A stretch of 64,000 nucleotides of DNA from Fibrella rubiginis (lineage in GTDB: Bacteria; Bacteroidota; Bacteroidia; Cytophagales; Spirosomataceae). Position numbers and translations under genes: made by a program. The stretch lies in assembly GCF_017353185.1 (NCBI RefSeq), contig NZ_JAFMYV010000011.1, positions 1 to 64,000 on the forward strand, read 5' to 3'. The notes beneath the pieces are model-generated. The model was given only the letters and a program-made list of their open reading frames with translations, made no database searches and was not told where the DNA came from. Of this stretch, positions 28,327-38,275 are shown piece by piece. Within the stretch, counting starts at the first letter, position 1, and the number at the start of each line of letters is the position of its first letter.

Positions 28327-31300
28327 CTACCTAACCCTGATGCGCGTCTGCACATCGTCTTTTTCGCCCAGTGCGTACCCGTTGCCAGGAATAAAGCCGG
28401 TGGTCGGTTCGGTAACCTCAAACACCTGTGCTTTCAAATCACCGGCTGCTGATGGTCGCCAGAACAACTGCAAGGTAGCTGACCCACCCGCCGGAATCGA
28501 GTTGAAGTACCCAGCAAGCGTCTGCGTATCGATCACCTGCCAGCCCGACGTGGGCGTTGCCGCACCATTGGGCAGCAGCACCCGAACCACCACACCCGTG
28601 GCCGGCACACCACCGCGGTTGCGCACCGTGAGCGTGGCGGTAATCACTTCCTGCTGCGCCACGTTGGCCACCAGTTTGTCGAGGTCCAGTTGCAGACTAA
28701 GCTCCACCGCCGATGGGTTCACGGGTGGCTGACTACCCCGTAGCCGAGGCAGCGGTACCTGATTAGGATTCGGCGAGATGACATAGGGTCCGTTTCGATC
28801 TGTGGTACGGACATCAACCTGCGCGGCATCGTCCTGCCCATCGCCGGTGCCGGAGTTGGGCTGGCTGTCGGGGTCGGGGGTTTGTGAGGCGGTGATCTGG
28901 GCTGCCGTAGCAAACGTACCCGGCTCAGTGATGGTGGCCCGGAACACAAATGAGCTGGTCATGCCCGCCAGCACCGACCCTGCCGCCACGTTCACCACGC
29001 CATTACTGTGCGTGATGCCCGGCGATACCCCATCCAGAAACGATACGCCAGTAGGCAACAGGCTTTGAAGCTGCAGTCCGGCCGCGTCTGTCGGCCCGGC
29101 GTTGGCCACGTTCAGCGAATAGCTCACCACATCGCCTACCCTGGGCGTGCGGGTGTTGACGGCCATGCCCAATGACACGTCGGCGCTACCAGTACCTACC
29201 GTCACCACGGCGTTTCCGCTGGTTGTACCCGTTCCGCAGGCATTGACCACCGACGAAACGGAGTAGGTAGTGGTGGCTGTTGGCGACACGGGCATCATGT
29301 ACGGGTTCTGCGTAATAGCCGTAGCCGACTGCCCGTTGCTGAGCGTCAATGACCAGGGGGCAGGCCCTGAGAACGAGATGGGCAGGTACGCCGTTTGCCC
29401 CGCATTCACTAGTGCATTACCGACAATGGTTGCCGCCGTAGGCTCCCCAATCTTCACATCAACCGGGTCTGACTCAACGGATGTACATCCAGGGTTGGAA
29501 AATGAAAAGGTGTAACGCCCCGACTTATTGGGATAATAGTCACCATAGTAATAAGCTGGGTTAGCTATAATTTCCCCATTCCGTTTCCATTGGTATGTTC
29601 CATAGATGGTGCTGATGACTGACAGCTTGGCAACACCGTTGACACATTTGTCTGTGGCTACGTAGCTCAACACCGGTTTGGGTGGCGATGGATAGTTGTA
29701 ATAGATGCCTTTAGAGACACCACTACAGGCTCCCTTTGTCAGGCGAACTGTGTACACCCCTGTACTAGTGGCATGGTTATAATACTGCGTCGCGCCAGCT
29801 AAATCGACACCATCTTTTTGCCACTGGTATGTAAAACCAGACGGTGGGTCGTAGTAGTCACTACTTGTCTCATAAGTAGACATGTATAGGCTACTACATG
29901 CCTCAGGCGACCTGCTAACTATTTTCGGGACAATAGCATTGGTGTACAAAAATGATCGCGTATCTGATGAGGTAGTACAACTGTTGCCTATAGCAACCCG
30001 AACAGAATAGGTACCCGCAGCGGTCACGGAGTAGGTCGATGAGATAGCACCAACAATGTCATCACCATCTTTTTGCCACTGATATCCGGCATTAGATAGT
30101 GTCTGAGCCGAAAGATAACGGCTCTCGCCGGGGCACAGGGTTTTTGTTCCATTGTAGGTTATTTTGACTGGCATCTGTGTGGTAACAGACCGTATCAGCG
30201 CATTGGAGATAGTCTGGCAAGCTCCTTTTTGCACTTTTGTGTGGTAGACGCCCGGCCCTGACGCATAATAGTTGGAACCAGTCGCCCCATTTATCGGAAT
30301 ACCATCTTTGTACCACTGCAAAGCGGTATAATTACCGCCACCCTCAACGTACATATTGGCTGATGCATAGTTGGTAAGATAGTTGCCACAAATGAGTGAG
30401 TCGGCTGGATTTCCGTAGCGGATAGTGGCATTAATGGAAGAGCCAAACTCATAAGTGAGCGGATTTGATAGCGATGAGCAGGTGCCATCTTGTACTGACA
30501 GTGTATATCTACCGGTCTGTGTAACCGGGTAAACTACTCCGGTGGCTCCGTTTATAGGTGTACCATCTTTATTCCATTGATAAAATGCATTATCGCTAGA
30601 ACACTGGGCTTTCAGCACAATAGTTTGTCCAGTACATTGTGGTACTTCCACAGTAGGATAGACTATCGAAGCATAAAATGAACTACCTAAAGTCAATGTG
30701 TAGTCGTAAGCCTTTTTAACGCATCCAGCTTGAATAATACTGGCAGAATAAGTGCCTGATTGAGTGGCAACATAGCTTTGAGCTACTGCACCACTGATAA
30801 CGACCCCGTTTCGAGTCCATTGGTAACTATCAGAAGATAGGCTATTTCCGTAATAATCTTTTCCCTGAAGTTGAAGTGTTGCCTGTGAACCGACGCATAT
30901 CTGGCTACTGCCCGAATTACCATTTCGGTCAAGGACAGTGGCATTATCCAGGTTCCCGATGCTCAGCGCCGCACTCGCACCACTCGCTACCTCCGGGTCT
31001 GAAGCGATCACCTTTAGCAGATAATTTGTACCATAAGGCAGTGCATTGTAGCCACCTGGCAGTGCAGCCGATACTGGGCTGCTACTACCAGAACCGATTC
31101 GTTTCTGATTGACAAAACTGCCGGTAGCGTCAGAAAGCCATACCTCAAACTGATTGCCGGCGCCAAACGCCCCACTAGTATTGAACGAAACCGTTAGGGT
31201 GCTGCCCGCGCAAAGTGACGTGGTCGAAACACCCGTGAGGGTAACCGTAGGCAGGGTATAAGGAATAGCAAAAGCGTCGGTGGTCCAGATGCCCCGCCCA

Positions 31301-33579
31301 ACAGTGGCGGCGGCGATGCGTCCGTCAGAGGCGCGGTAGCGCAGTTGGTTTACCCGATTCAAGGGCAGCGAGCCACTCATTACGCCCCAGCCAGGGTTAC
31401 CGGCCAGAATATTGGTAGTTGACCAAATACCCAGGTCTGTACCCAGCAACACCTGTTGTCGGTTTTGGGGGTTGAACAGCGCCGTACGAACGGGTACGTC
31501 GGGTAGGCCGTAGTTGGTTTGATCTTTGCCCGCCCAGGAGTCGCCGCCATCAGCCGTGTACCAAACCGACTGAACGCCGTAGTTCGACAGCGTCACCAGC
31601 AGTTCATTGTCAGTAGCCCCCACATCGATGCACGATACGGTTGCCTGACCAAGCACGCCGTTATCAATCCGGACAATGGTGGGTGTAGTTTGAGCCAGAT
31701 TGGTTAATTTATACAGAACACCAGCAGCATTACCAGCAAACAGGGCCGTGCGATCCGTGCCCAGCTTGAGGTAGGTCAGTTGGTCGGTAACACCCGTCAA
31801 TACCATCGTGGTATTCACCGGTGAGGTGCCAATGCCCGTTGTGCGACGAATGATGTGCTGGCTGTTTACATAATCGTAGGTATACAGCGTATTAGCCTGA
31901 CTGTCGTAATCAGCCGTAAATGGGCTGTTGTTGATGGTAAAAATTTGCTGATAGGAAGAGCCATTATACACATTGACCGAATTGTAGCCAGAGAAGATCT
32001 GGATGTTTGGTTCGTTGGTGTCAATGTAAGGTGTGTTTGTGCTGCCTGTGCCCCAAAGGGTTCCGCTACTGACGCCAACTCCGCCATTTGGTGCAGTCAT
32101 GGTGATGATGCCCTGTGGCTGCACGTTGGCCATGAAATAGTTGCTGCCCGGACTTCCTTTCATCGCCACCGTGTAGGCCTCACCTGCCTTGATGCCTGTT
32201 GTTCTCGACAAAATGGTAGGCACTGCTGCGATTGTGCCGGCACCATCTGGTGACCAGTAAATACCCTGATCAACCGTGGTAATGAAACCAGTGCCACCGG
32301 GAGTACATTGTAACCCTGTCTGGTTGTAGAGAGTGCTGTTACTGCCTGTCTCGGTTAGCTTTGTCCAGCCTGCGCCTCCATCAACGCTTCGAAATAAATT
32401 ATAGCCACCAGCGTAAACTGTGTTAGGGTCAGTTGGGTGTGCTGTAATATCCATGTATGTGTAACCGTTCCCTGCCGTGAAATGGGCATCAGAATAGGGA
32501 ACCGGTATGGTTACGTCGGTCCAGGAAGCACCTGCATTTACGCTCTTCTTAAACCACTTGATGTCCTGGTTGTAGTTTACATTATTATAGGCCCTTGATA
32601 CAGCATACAGCACCTGCCCGCCTCCGCTTGTGGCAGGCGACACCGCCAGTTCGGTCCGTTCGCCGCCCGTGGCCGGGGTTATCTCGGTCCAGGTAGTGCC
32701 CGCCGCACTAGTTGATTTGAACACCCGGCTAGGGCTAAAGCTGGCGTAGAGTATACCGTCACTAGCCAGTTCGATGTCGTTGACCAAGTCATTATAATAC
32801 TGCCCCGTGGACGTGCCGAAGCCGATACCCATGTTGGGTTCCAGCACAAACTGCCAGGTACTACCACCATCTACCGACCGCACTACGCCATACTGCGTAG
32901 CCGCGAATACCTGCCCGCTGCTGTTCACTACCATGCGTTGTATGAAGGTAAACGCTCGGCCCAGCGATGGATAACTGCCCGTAGAAACAGGAATAGTACT
33001 GCTCAGCCGTGTCCAGCTAGCTCCACCAGTGGTTGTTTTCCAGATCCCTCCGCCCGCTTTGCTAGTATAATAGTCTCCCGTAGCCACATAAACGATTTGC
33101 GGATTAGATGGGTCAGCGGCGATAGCTGTAACCACCGTGTTTTCCCAGTTATCACTCTGGGGCGTCCAGACAGCATTGGCATCGGTGATGTCGTTGGTTT
33201 GCCAGAGACCGCTTGTCAGTGTCCCCACCCACACGCGCTTGCGGGCACCATCACTTAGGTCGAAAAGAGCCGTTCTACTACGTCCGGCAAAGTTATTCGG
33301 TCCGCGCTCCTGCCAGGTGACGTTGGGAATACCGCTCTGAGAGGTGATGCCCTGTCTGCGGTCTTTGAGAATTTTTTCACGAGCAGCGGCCAGCCGTTCG
33401 TAAGGTACGGTACCCAGTAGCGGGTCCATGGTGCGACGTTTTTCATCGTCCAATTGCCGACGGAGGGTGTCGCGGGGATCAATGAAAGTGCTGGAGGTGG
33501 GTTCAGTCTGAGCAGAGGCAGACGCAGATAAACAGGCAAACAGGCTGACAAACAGCCATGAGGAAGTAGAAAAGCGCAT
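28327..33579 (-). CDS. Giant secreted beta-propeller/Ig/DUF11 protein
   Basis: About 1750 residues with a signal peptide (SWLFVSLFACLSASASAQ). Residues about 90-760 form a sortilin/BNR-type propeller with Asp-box-like SxDGGxxW repeats (RSVDGGSTW, KTTTGGASW, TADGGDSW). About 760-1450 hold a run of roughly eight Ig-like modules with the pattern YQWxxDG...Y.V...G.Y. The C-terminus has DUF11/CARDB-type repeats (about 1470-1740). No clear T9SS sorting domain is seen at the end (DDVQTRIRVR), which is odd for this architecture. The Ig section is visibly more AT-rich. The ATG at 33579 is preferred to a TTG at 33585. Confidence 0.85.
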   Translation of the reverse strand: MRFSTSSWLFVSLFACLSASASAQTEPTSSTFIDPRDTLRRQLDDEKRRTMDPLLGTVPYERLAAAREKILKDRRQGITSQSGIPNVTWQERGPNNFAGRSRTALFDLSDGARKRVWVGTLTSGLWQTNDITDANAVWTPQSDNWENTVVTAIAADPSNPQIVYVATGDYYTSKAGGGIWKTTTGGASWTRLSSTIPVSTGSYPSLGRAFTFIQRMVVNSSGQVFAATQYGVVRSVDGGSTWQFVLEPNMGIGFGTSTGQYYNDLVNDIELASDGILYASFSPSRVFKSTSAAGTTWTEITPATGGERTELAVSPATSGGGQVLYAVSRAYNNVNYNQDIKWFKKSVNAGASWTDVTIPVPYSDAHFTAGNGYTYMDITAHPTDPNTVYAGGYNLFRSVDGGAGWTKLTETGSNSTLYNQTGLQCTPGGTGFITTVDQGIYWSPDGAGTIAAVPTILSRTTGIKAGEAYTVAMKGSPGSNYFMANVQPQGIITMTAPNGGVGVSSGTLWGTGSTNTPYIDTNEPNIQIFSGYNSVNVYNGSSYQQIFTINNSPFTADYDSQANTLYTYDYVNSQHIIRRTTGIGTSPVNTTMVLTGVTDQLTYLKLGTDRTALFAGNAAGVLYKLTNLAQTTPTIVRIDNGVLGQATVSCIDVGATDNELLVTLSNYGVQSVWYTADGGDSWAGKDQTNYGLPDVPVRTALFNPQNRQQVLLGTDLGIWSTTNILAGNPGWGVMSGSLPLNRVNQLRYRASDGRIAAATVGRGIWTTDAFAIPYTLPTVTLTGVSTTSLCAGSTLTVSFNTSGAFGAGNQFEVWLSDATGSFVNQKRIGSGSSSPVSAALPGGYNALPYGTNYLLKVIASDPEVASGASAALSIGNLDNATVLDRNGNSGSSQICVGSQATLQLQGKDYYGNSLSSDSYQWTRNGVVISGAVAQSYVATQSGTYSASIIQAGCVKKAYDYTLTLGSSFYASIVYPTVEVPQCTGQTIVLKAQCSSDNAFYQWNKDGTPINGATGVVYPVTQTGRYTLSVQDGTCSSLSNPLTYEFGSSINATIRYGNPADSLICGNYLTNYASANMYVEGGGNYTALQWYKDGIPINGATGSNYYASGPGVYHTKVQKGACQTISNALIRSVTTQMPVKITYNGTKTLCPGESRYLSAQTLSNAGYQWQKDGDDIVGAISSTYSVTAAGTYSVRVAIGNSCTTSSDTRSFLYTNAIVPKIVSRSPEACSSLYMSTYETSSDYYDPPSGFTYQWQKDGVDLAGATQYYNHATSTGVYTVRLTKGACSGVSKGIYYNYPSPPKPVLSYVATDKCVNGVAKLSVISTIYGTYQWKRNGEIIANPAYYYGDYYPNKSGRYTFSFSNPGCTSVESDPVDVKIGEPTAATIVGNALVNAGQTAYLPISFSGPAPWSLTLSNGQSATAITQNPYMMPVSPTATTTYSVSSVVNACGTGTTSGNAVVTVGTGSADVSLGMAVNTRTPRVGDVVSYSLNVANAGPTDAAGLQLQSLLPTGVSFLDGVSPGITHSNGVVNVAAGSVLAGMTSSFVFRATITEPGTFATAAQITASQTPDPDSQPNSGTGDGQDDAAQVDVRTTDRNGPYVISPNPNQVPLPRLRGSQPPVNPSAVELSLQLDLDKLVANVAQQEVITATLTVRNRGGVPATGVVVRVLLPNGAATPTSGWQVIDTQTLAGYFNSIPAGGSATLQLFWRPSAAGDLKAQVFEVTEPTTGFIPGNGYALGEKDDVQTRIRVR

Positions 33580-33793
33580 AGGCAACAGCTACGGTCTTAG
33601 GAATAAAATTCGGGTTACAAGCTACCGTCTTATTAGGAGATAAACAACCAAGTATATACAACCAACACTATTAAAAATACGGATATAAAATACTGTTTCA
33701 CTAGGCTAAGCAGTGTTTTCATCAGTCGTAGCAACGCCAGGCAGCTTTTGTGCGTAGTATTGATAGAGTTAATCACGCTAATCCGCGATACTA

Positions 33794-34309
33794 ATGAATC
33801 GCTATACGTTTCTGAAAGCAATGGGTTTCCGGGGGGCAGCACTGATGGCCGTTATGGCCTCGTGCGTGAAGCCGGAAGATACTTACGTAGACGCACTTAC
33901 ACTGGCCAAAGACGGCACTACCAGCGGCGGCCCCACATCGACCACCACCGTTGTAACTACCCCACCCGCCAGCAGCACCGGTACCACTGCCGATATACTG
34001 GGCATCAAAAATCCGCTGCTCACTATTGACCTCACCGCCACGGCATCGGCGGCGTTGCGGTCTGTGGGCGGGTACCTGGTTAAAAACAGCATTGTGGTAG
34101 CGCAGGTGTCGGCGGGAGTGTATGCCGCCGTAACGCAGACCTGCAGTCATGAGCCCAAAAAACAGGTGACGTTCAACGTCAACGAGTTCTACTGCACCGC
34201 CCATGGCGCACGGTTTAACCTTAACGGGACGGGAAAAAACAGTCTCGGTAGCCGGGGTATCGCTGCCTATAAAACCATTTCCGACGGTAAAACCCTTGTC
34301 GTGTACTAA
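33794..34309 (+). CDS. Rieske-type [2Fe-2S] lipoprotein
   Basis: 171 residues. The N-terminus ends in a lipobox-like AVMASC (C24), so it is probably a lipoprotein. A Thr/Ser/Pro-rich linker (about 45-70) leads to a small Rieske domain: ligands C117-S-H119 and C134-T-A-H137 in FYCTAHGARF. The two ligand loops are only 14 residues apart, a minimal version of the fold. It begins a tight run with thioredoxin, ApbE, DUF4266 and DUF3570 genes (gaps of 3, -35, 21 and 9 nt), suggesting one extracytoplasmic electron-transfer module. Confidence 0.85.
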   Translation: MNRYTFLKAMGFRGAALMAVMASCVKPEDTYVDALTLAKDGTTSGGPTSTTTVVTTPPASSTGTTADILGIKNPLLTIDLTATASAALRSVGGYLVKNSIVVAQVSAGVYAAVTQTCSHEPKKQVTFNVNEFYCTAHGARFNLNGTGKNSLGSRGIAAYKTISDGKTLVVY

Positions 34310-34312
34310 CCT

Positions 34313-34756
34313 ATGAAAGCGCTCCTTCTTGCCGTGTGTCTGTATTTGTCAACAGGTTCACCCGCCTGGCTAACTAATTTCGAGCAGGCCAAAACCGAGG
34401 CTACCACGGCCCATAAGCTTATTATGCTCAATTTTTCCGGCTCAGACTGGTGCGGGCCGTGCATTAAGCTGAAGAAAGAAATTCTGGACTCCGAGGCTTT
34501 CCTGCAATATGCTACCGATAAGCTGGTACTGGTACGGGCTGACTTTCCACGAGCCGCCAAAAACCAGCTCGACGCCCGCCAAACGGCGCATAATGAGAGC
34601 CTGGCCGAACGCTATAATCCCGAAGGCAAATTTCCTTTTACGGTACTGCTCACCGCCCAGGGAAAGGTACTGAAAACCTGGACCGGATACCCGGCTTCGC
34701 TCACCCTGCAAACCCTGCGCGATGACCTCGACATTGCCCGTTCCGCCGCTCACTGA
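34313..34756 (+). CDS. Secreted thioredoxin-family protein
   Basis: 147 residues with a short signal sequence (about 1-19). The redox motif DWCGPC is intact (W46, C47, C50) and the cis-proline is in FPFTVLLT. It starts 3 nt after the Rieske stop, and its 3' end overlaps apbE by 35 nt. In this locus it probably keeps the cysteines of its partners reduced or supplies electrons. Confidence 0.88.
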   Translation: MKALLLAVCLYLSTGSPAWLTNFEQAKTEATTAHKLIMLNFSGSDWCGPCIKLKKEILDSEAFLQYATDKLVLVRADFPRAAKNQLDARQTAHNESLAERYNPEGKFPFTVLLTAQGKVLKTWTGYPASLTLQTLRDDLDIARSAAH

Positions 34757-35702
34757 CGCACCCACGCTGCACCGACGCGTACTTCGACTGATGGGTAACC
34801 GCTTTGAAATCAGCGTAGTAACAACCAGTGACAGCGCCTGGGCCGAAGCCCGTATCGACGCTGCCGTAGCCGAAATAAGCCGGATTGAGCGCCTGCTAAC
34901 CACGTTTGATGAGGGCAGCGAAACGGCCCGTATCAACGCGCGGGCCGGCATAGGCCCGGTGGTAGTCAGCGCCGAAGTGTATGCACTCATCGAGCGGTCG
35001 CTACGGCTGTCGGCCCTCACACAGGGGGCGTTCGACATTACTTACGGCGGCATCGACAAGCGGCTCTGGAACTTCGACAGCCAGTTGACCGCCCTGCCCG
35101 ATGCCCAGACGGCCCGGCAACTGGTGCGGCTTATCAACTACCGAAACGTGCGCCTCAACCCCACCGACAGCAGCGTGTTTCTGACCGAAACGGGTATGCG
35201 CCTTGGTTTTGGTGGAATCGGTAAAGGATATGCCGCCGAACGGGCCAAAGCCATTATGCAACAGCAAGGTGTAGACAATGGCGTAGTTAACGCGGCGGGC
35301 GACCTCACAGCCTGGGGACAGCAGCCCAACGGCCAACCCTGGACCATCGGCATTGCCGACCCCACGCCCGCTACCAGTCATACGGCTACGCGTGCCTTTT
35401 CGCACTTGCGTATCAGCAATCTCGCCGTTGCCACATCAGGTAACTATGAAAAGTTTGTGGTCATTGGCGGCAAACGCTACGCCCACACCATCGACCCGCG
35501 CACGGGCTACCCTATTTCGGGTCTGAAGAGTGTAACGATCCTGGCTCCCAACGCCGAACTCGCCGATGCCCTGGCCACGCCCGTGATGGTTATGGGTGCC
35601 CGCGTGGGCCTGCACCTGATTGACCAACTGCCCCATATTGGCTGCGTGATCGTAGATGAACACGACCGGCTGTTCACATCGAAAAATCTAAATTTGATTT
35701 AA
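34722..35702 (+). CDS. apbE: FAD:protein FMN transferase (ApbE)
   Basis: 326 residues with the ApbE motifs GGIGKGYAAER, NAAGDLTAWG and HTIDPRTGYP (about 254-263). ApbE attaches FMN covalently to Ser/Thr of extracytoplasmic proteins. No classic FMN-binding domain is in the window, so the acceptor is unknown. No lipobox or signal peptide is evident at the chosen ATG, which lies inside the thioredoxin gene; a secreted form might use a different start. Confidence 0.93.
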   Translation: MTSTLPVPPLTDAPTLHRRVLRLMGNRFEISVVTTSDSAWAEARIDAAVAEISRIERLLTTFDEGSETARINARAGIGPVVVSAEVYALIERSLRLSALTQGAFDITYGGIDKRLWNFDSQLTALPDAQTARQLVRLINYRNVRLNPTDSSVFLTETGMRLGFGGIGKGYAAERAKAIMQQQGVDNGVVNAAGDLTAWGQQPNGQPWTIGIADPTPATSHTATRAFSHLRISNLAVATSGNYEKFVVIGGKRYAHTIDPRTGYPISGLKSVTILAPNAELADALATPVMVMGARVGLHLIDQLPHIGCVIVDEHDRLFTSKNLNLI

Positions 35703-35723
35703 CGTATTGATTACTAACCATCT

Positions 35724-35939
35724 ATGACTATTAAGCATATCGTTTCAGCCGCTCTCCTCTGCCTGAGCCTTGCTTCCTGCGTAACGGTAAAAGAGTACCA
35801 GAAAAGCCGGATCAACGATTCGGAGATGGAGCTGTCGGCGCGAAAAGCCGAGAAATTCGAGACGGGTTTCTATCTCTACCGCGAAGGTCCGTCGGGGGCT
35901 AATGGCGGCAAAAGCAGTGGTGGCTGCGGGTGTAACTAG
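35724..35939 (+). CDS. DUF4266 lipoprotein
   Basis: 71 residues: a signal with lipobox LASC (C19), a short charged helix (SEMELSARKAEKFETGFYLY) and a Gly-rich tail ending GGCGCN. It matches DUF4266, whose members usually sit beside DUF3570 genes, as here. The SGAN in the tail is close to the [S/T]GA[S/T] type of site flavinylated by ApbE but is not exact. The C-terminal CGC might bind metal or a cofactor. Confidence 0.85.
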   Translation: MTIKHIVSAALLCLSLASCVTVKEYQKSRINDSEMELSARKAEKFETGFYLYREGPSGANGGKSSGGCGCN

Positions 35940-35948
35940 GCCGGCGCG

Positions 35949-37157
35949 ATGAAGAAATTTACCCTCACCGTGGCCCTGCTGCTGGCTGGCTTAGTCAGCC
36001 GGGCACAGACCCAACCCGCCACCGAAACCGGCTACGAAGCCCGGCAGCTAAAGGTCGAAGAGATCAATTTTGTGTCGAACTATTACCACCAGGAAGGCAA
36101 CAACTCAGCGGTGACGGGTGGTATCGGTACCGAGAAACTAACCAACTACGCCAACTCGTTTGATCTGGTGCTGAGCAAAACCGACCGGTTCAACCGGCTG
36201 CACACCTTCAGTATCGACGCCAATATTGATTACTACACGTCGGCATCATCCGACAAGATTGACCCGCTGACCATCTCGTCGGCCTCGAAGAGCGACATTC
36301 ACTTTTATCCGTCTCTCACCTGGCGCGTAACCGACCCTAGCACCCGAATCTCGAAGAGTATTGGCTATTCCTATTCGCGGGAATATGACTACCGGTCGCA
36401 CGGGTTCACGGCGCAGATTGCGAAAACATCGGCCGACAATAACCGGGAGATAAGCGTTCGTGGAAGTGCCTTTTTCGATACCTGGAAGGCCATATTACCG
36501 TCTGAACTGCGCCCGGCGAACTACGGGTCCGGGGCCGAAAATGACCGTGTGGGTGTCGATTACAAACCGCGGAACTCGTTTAATCTGGCCCTGTCACTGT
36601 CGCAGGTAGTGAACAAACGACTGCAGTTGCTGGTGATCCTGGAGCCGTCGTTGCAGCAGGGGTTACTTAGCACGCCTTTCCACCGCATCTACTTCACCGA
36701 CGGCTCGGAACGGGTTGAACGCCTGCCGGGTACGCGCCTGAAACTGCCTGTTGGCCTGCGAGCCAACTACTTCTACGGCGACCGCATTATTGTTCGCTCA
36801 TTCTACCGGTTCTACGTCGACGACTGGGGCATGAAAGCACATACCGCCAACCTGGAAGTGCCGGTGAAATTGACGCCATTTTTGTCGGTGAGTCCGTTCT
36901 ACCGGTTTCATACCCAAACGGCCGTGTCGTTTTTCCGGCCCTATGGTCAGCACGACCCAACGCTGGTATACCACACCAGCGACTACGACATTGGCAACAT
37001 CACCACGCATTTTGTGGGGTCGGGCATTCGCATGGCCCCGCCCGGTGGTGTGTTTGGCATCCGCGCCTGGAACGCCCTTGAGCTACGCTACGGCCACTAT
37101 GTACGTAGCACCGGCATGGTGGCCAACAGCCTCACGCTACTGGTAAAAGTGAAATAA
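35949..37157 (+). CDS. DUF3570 outer-membrane beta-barrel protein
   Basis: 402 residues with a signal peptide (about 1-19, ending SRAQ). The remainder is beta-barrel-like (alternating strands) and matches DUF3570. It starts 9 nt after the DUF4266 stop and is the last gene of the redox operon. A role as the outer-membrane conduit or anchor of the module is inferred from position. Its stop codon lies inside a terminator hairpin. Confidence 0.85.
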   Translation: MKKFTLTVALLLAGLVSRAQTQPATETGYEARQLKVEEINFVSNYYHQEGNNSAVTGGIGTEKLTNYANSFDLVLSKTDRFNRLHTFSIDANIDYYTSASSDKIDPLTISSASKSDIHFYPSLTWRVTDPSTRISKSIGYSYSREYDYRSHGFTAQIAKTSADNNREISVRGSAFFDTWKAILPSELRPANYGSGAENDRVGVDYKPRNSFNLALSLSQVVNKRLQLLVILEPSLQQGLLSTPFHRIYFTDGSERVERLPGTRLKLPVGLRANYFYGDRIIVRSFYRFYVDDWGMKAHTANLEVPVKLTPFLSVSPFYRFHTQTAVSFFRPYGQHDPTLVYHTSDYDIGNITTHFVGSGIRMAPPGGVFGIRAWNALELRYGHYVRSTGMVANSLTLLVKVK

Positions 37158-37201
37158 GGTTTGGCCCCGGCGTTACCCAGCGCGAAGGGGCCAAACCTTA
37201 T
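37154..37201. terminator. Bidirectional terminator hairpin overlapping two stop codons (P8)
   Basis: Perfect 15-bp arms ATAAGGTTTGGCCCC (37154-37168) and GGGGCCAAACCTTAT (37187-37201). Each arm carries the stop codon of the gene on its side, DUF3570 on plus and the cyclase on minus. Confidence 0.9.
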
Positions 37202-38241
37202 GCCATCACGTTCCAGAGCTTGGCAGGGGCTTTTTTGTTTTTTAGCTTATGTTCGCCTACGCTCTCGCACTGGAAGGATTCTTTCACAATGTCATAGCAG
37301 GCTTCGGTGATCAGAATCTGCCCGCCCTGAGCCGTTGATTGCAGCCGCGAGGCCGTGTTTACCACGTCGCCGATAACCGTGTAGTCGAGGCGGCGCAGGG
37401 TGACCGAGCCAATATTTCCCGACACCACTTCGCCGCTGTGCAGGCCAATAGACACTTCGGGCTGGTAGGGTTTGCCCGATAATTCTTCTTTGATGCTTTG
37501 AATCTGGGTCCGGATGGCGAGGCTCGTTTCAATGGCCTTGTCGAGGTGGTATTCACCCTGGAAAACGGCCATCACGGCATCGCCCATGAACTTGTCGACG
37601 TAGCCACCCTGCCCAATGATCTCTTTCACCATCACGTCGAAGTATTTGTTAATCAGGCCTACGACCGTAGCGGGGGTTTCACGTTCGGCAATAGCCGTAA
37701 ACCCGCAGATATCAACGAAAAGGATGGTGGCTGTGGTGGTTTCGGAGGCCGTCAGCGACTGCTCAAAGCCCGACTTGGTCATGAACTTCAGTACGCTCTC
37801 GTCTACATACATGCGCAGGATGTTGTTTTCCTTCACCGCCTGCACCGTTTGCCGCAGGTCATGCACATGCTGAATAGTCTTGAGCATGGTCAACTCCAGA
37901 TCCTCGAAATTGACCGGCTTACAGACAAAATCATAAGCGCCCCTGTTCATGGCCATACGGATGTTTTCCATATCGCCATAAGCCGACACCATCACGGCTT
38001 TCAGCAGCGGGTTTAGGTCGGCCATTTTCACCAGCAGGGTCAGCCCGTCCATTTCTGGCATGTTGATGTCGGCCAAAACCACGTCGATATCGGGTTCCTG
38101 CTGGAGCACGGCGAGGGCTTCGACACCGTTGTGAGCAAACGAGAACTCGTATTTCTGTTCGCGAATCTGTTTCCGAAACTTCTGCTTGATCAGCAGCTCA
38201 AGGTCCGGCTCGTCATCTACGACAAGGATTTTTGCTTTCAT
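37198..38241 (-). CDS. Response regulator with class III adenylate/guanylate cyclase domain
   Basis: 347 residues: an N-terminal receiver domain (DDEP at 9-12, phospho-acceptor D58 in LADINMPEMDG), a linker helix (about 125-165) and a class III nucleotide cyclase domain (about 170-347) with FVDICGFT (metal-binding aspartate) and GDVVNTASRL. The substrate (ATP or GTP) cannot be decided here. No kinase partner is adjacent. A cyclic nucleotide product could feed the Crp/Fnr protein at 22005, though nothing in sequence proves the link. Confidence 0.9.
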   Translation of the reverse strand: MKAKILVVDDEPDLELLIKQKFRKQIREQKYEFSFAHNGVEALAVLQQEPDIDVVLADINMPEMDGLTLLVKMADLNPLLKAVMVSAYGDMENIRMAMNRGAYDFVCKPVNFEDLELTMLKTIQHVHDLRQTVQAVKENNILRMYVDESVLKFMTKSGFEQSLTASETTTATILFVDICGFTAIAERETPATVVGLINKYFDVMVKEIIGQGGYVDKFMGDAVMAVFQGEYHLDKAIETSLAIRTQIQSIKEELSGKPYQPEVSIGLHSGEVVSGNIGSVTLRRLDYTVIGDVVNTASRLQSTAQGGQILITEACYDIVKESFQCESVGEHKLKNKKAPAKLWNVMA

Positions 38242-38275
38242 GCAAGAGGTGTGCTTTTCGTAGATAAAGGTAATG

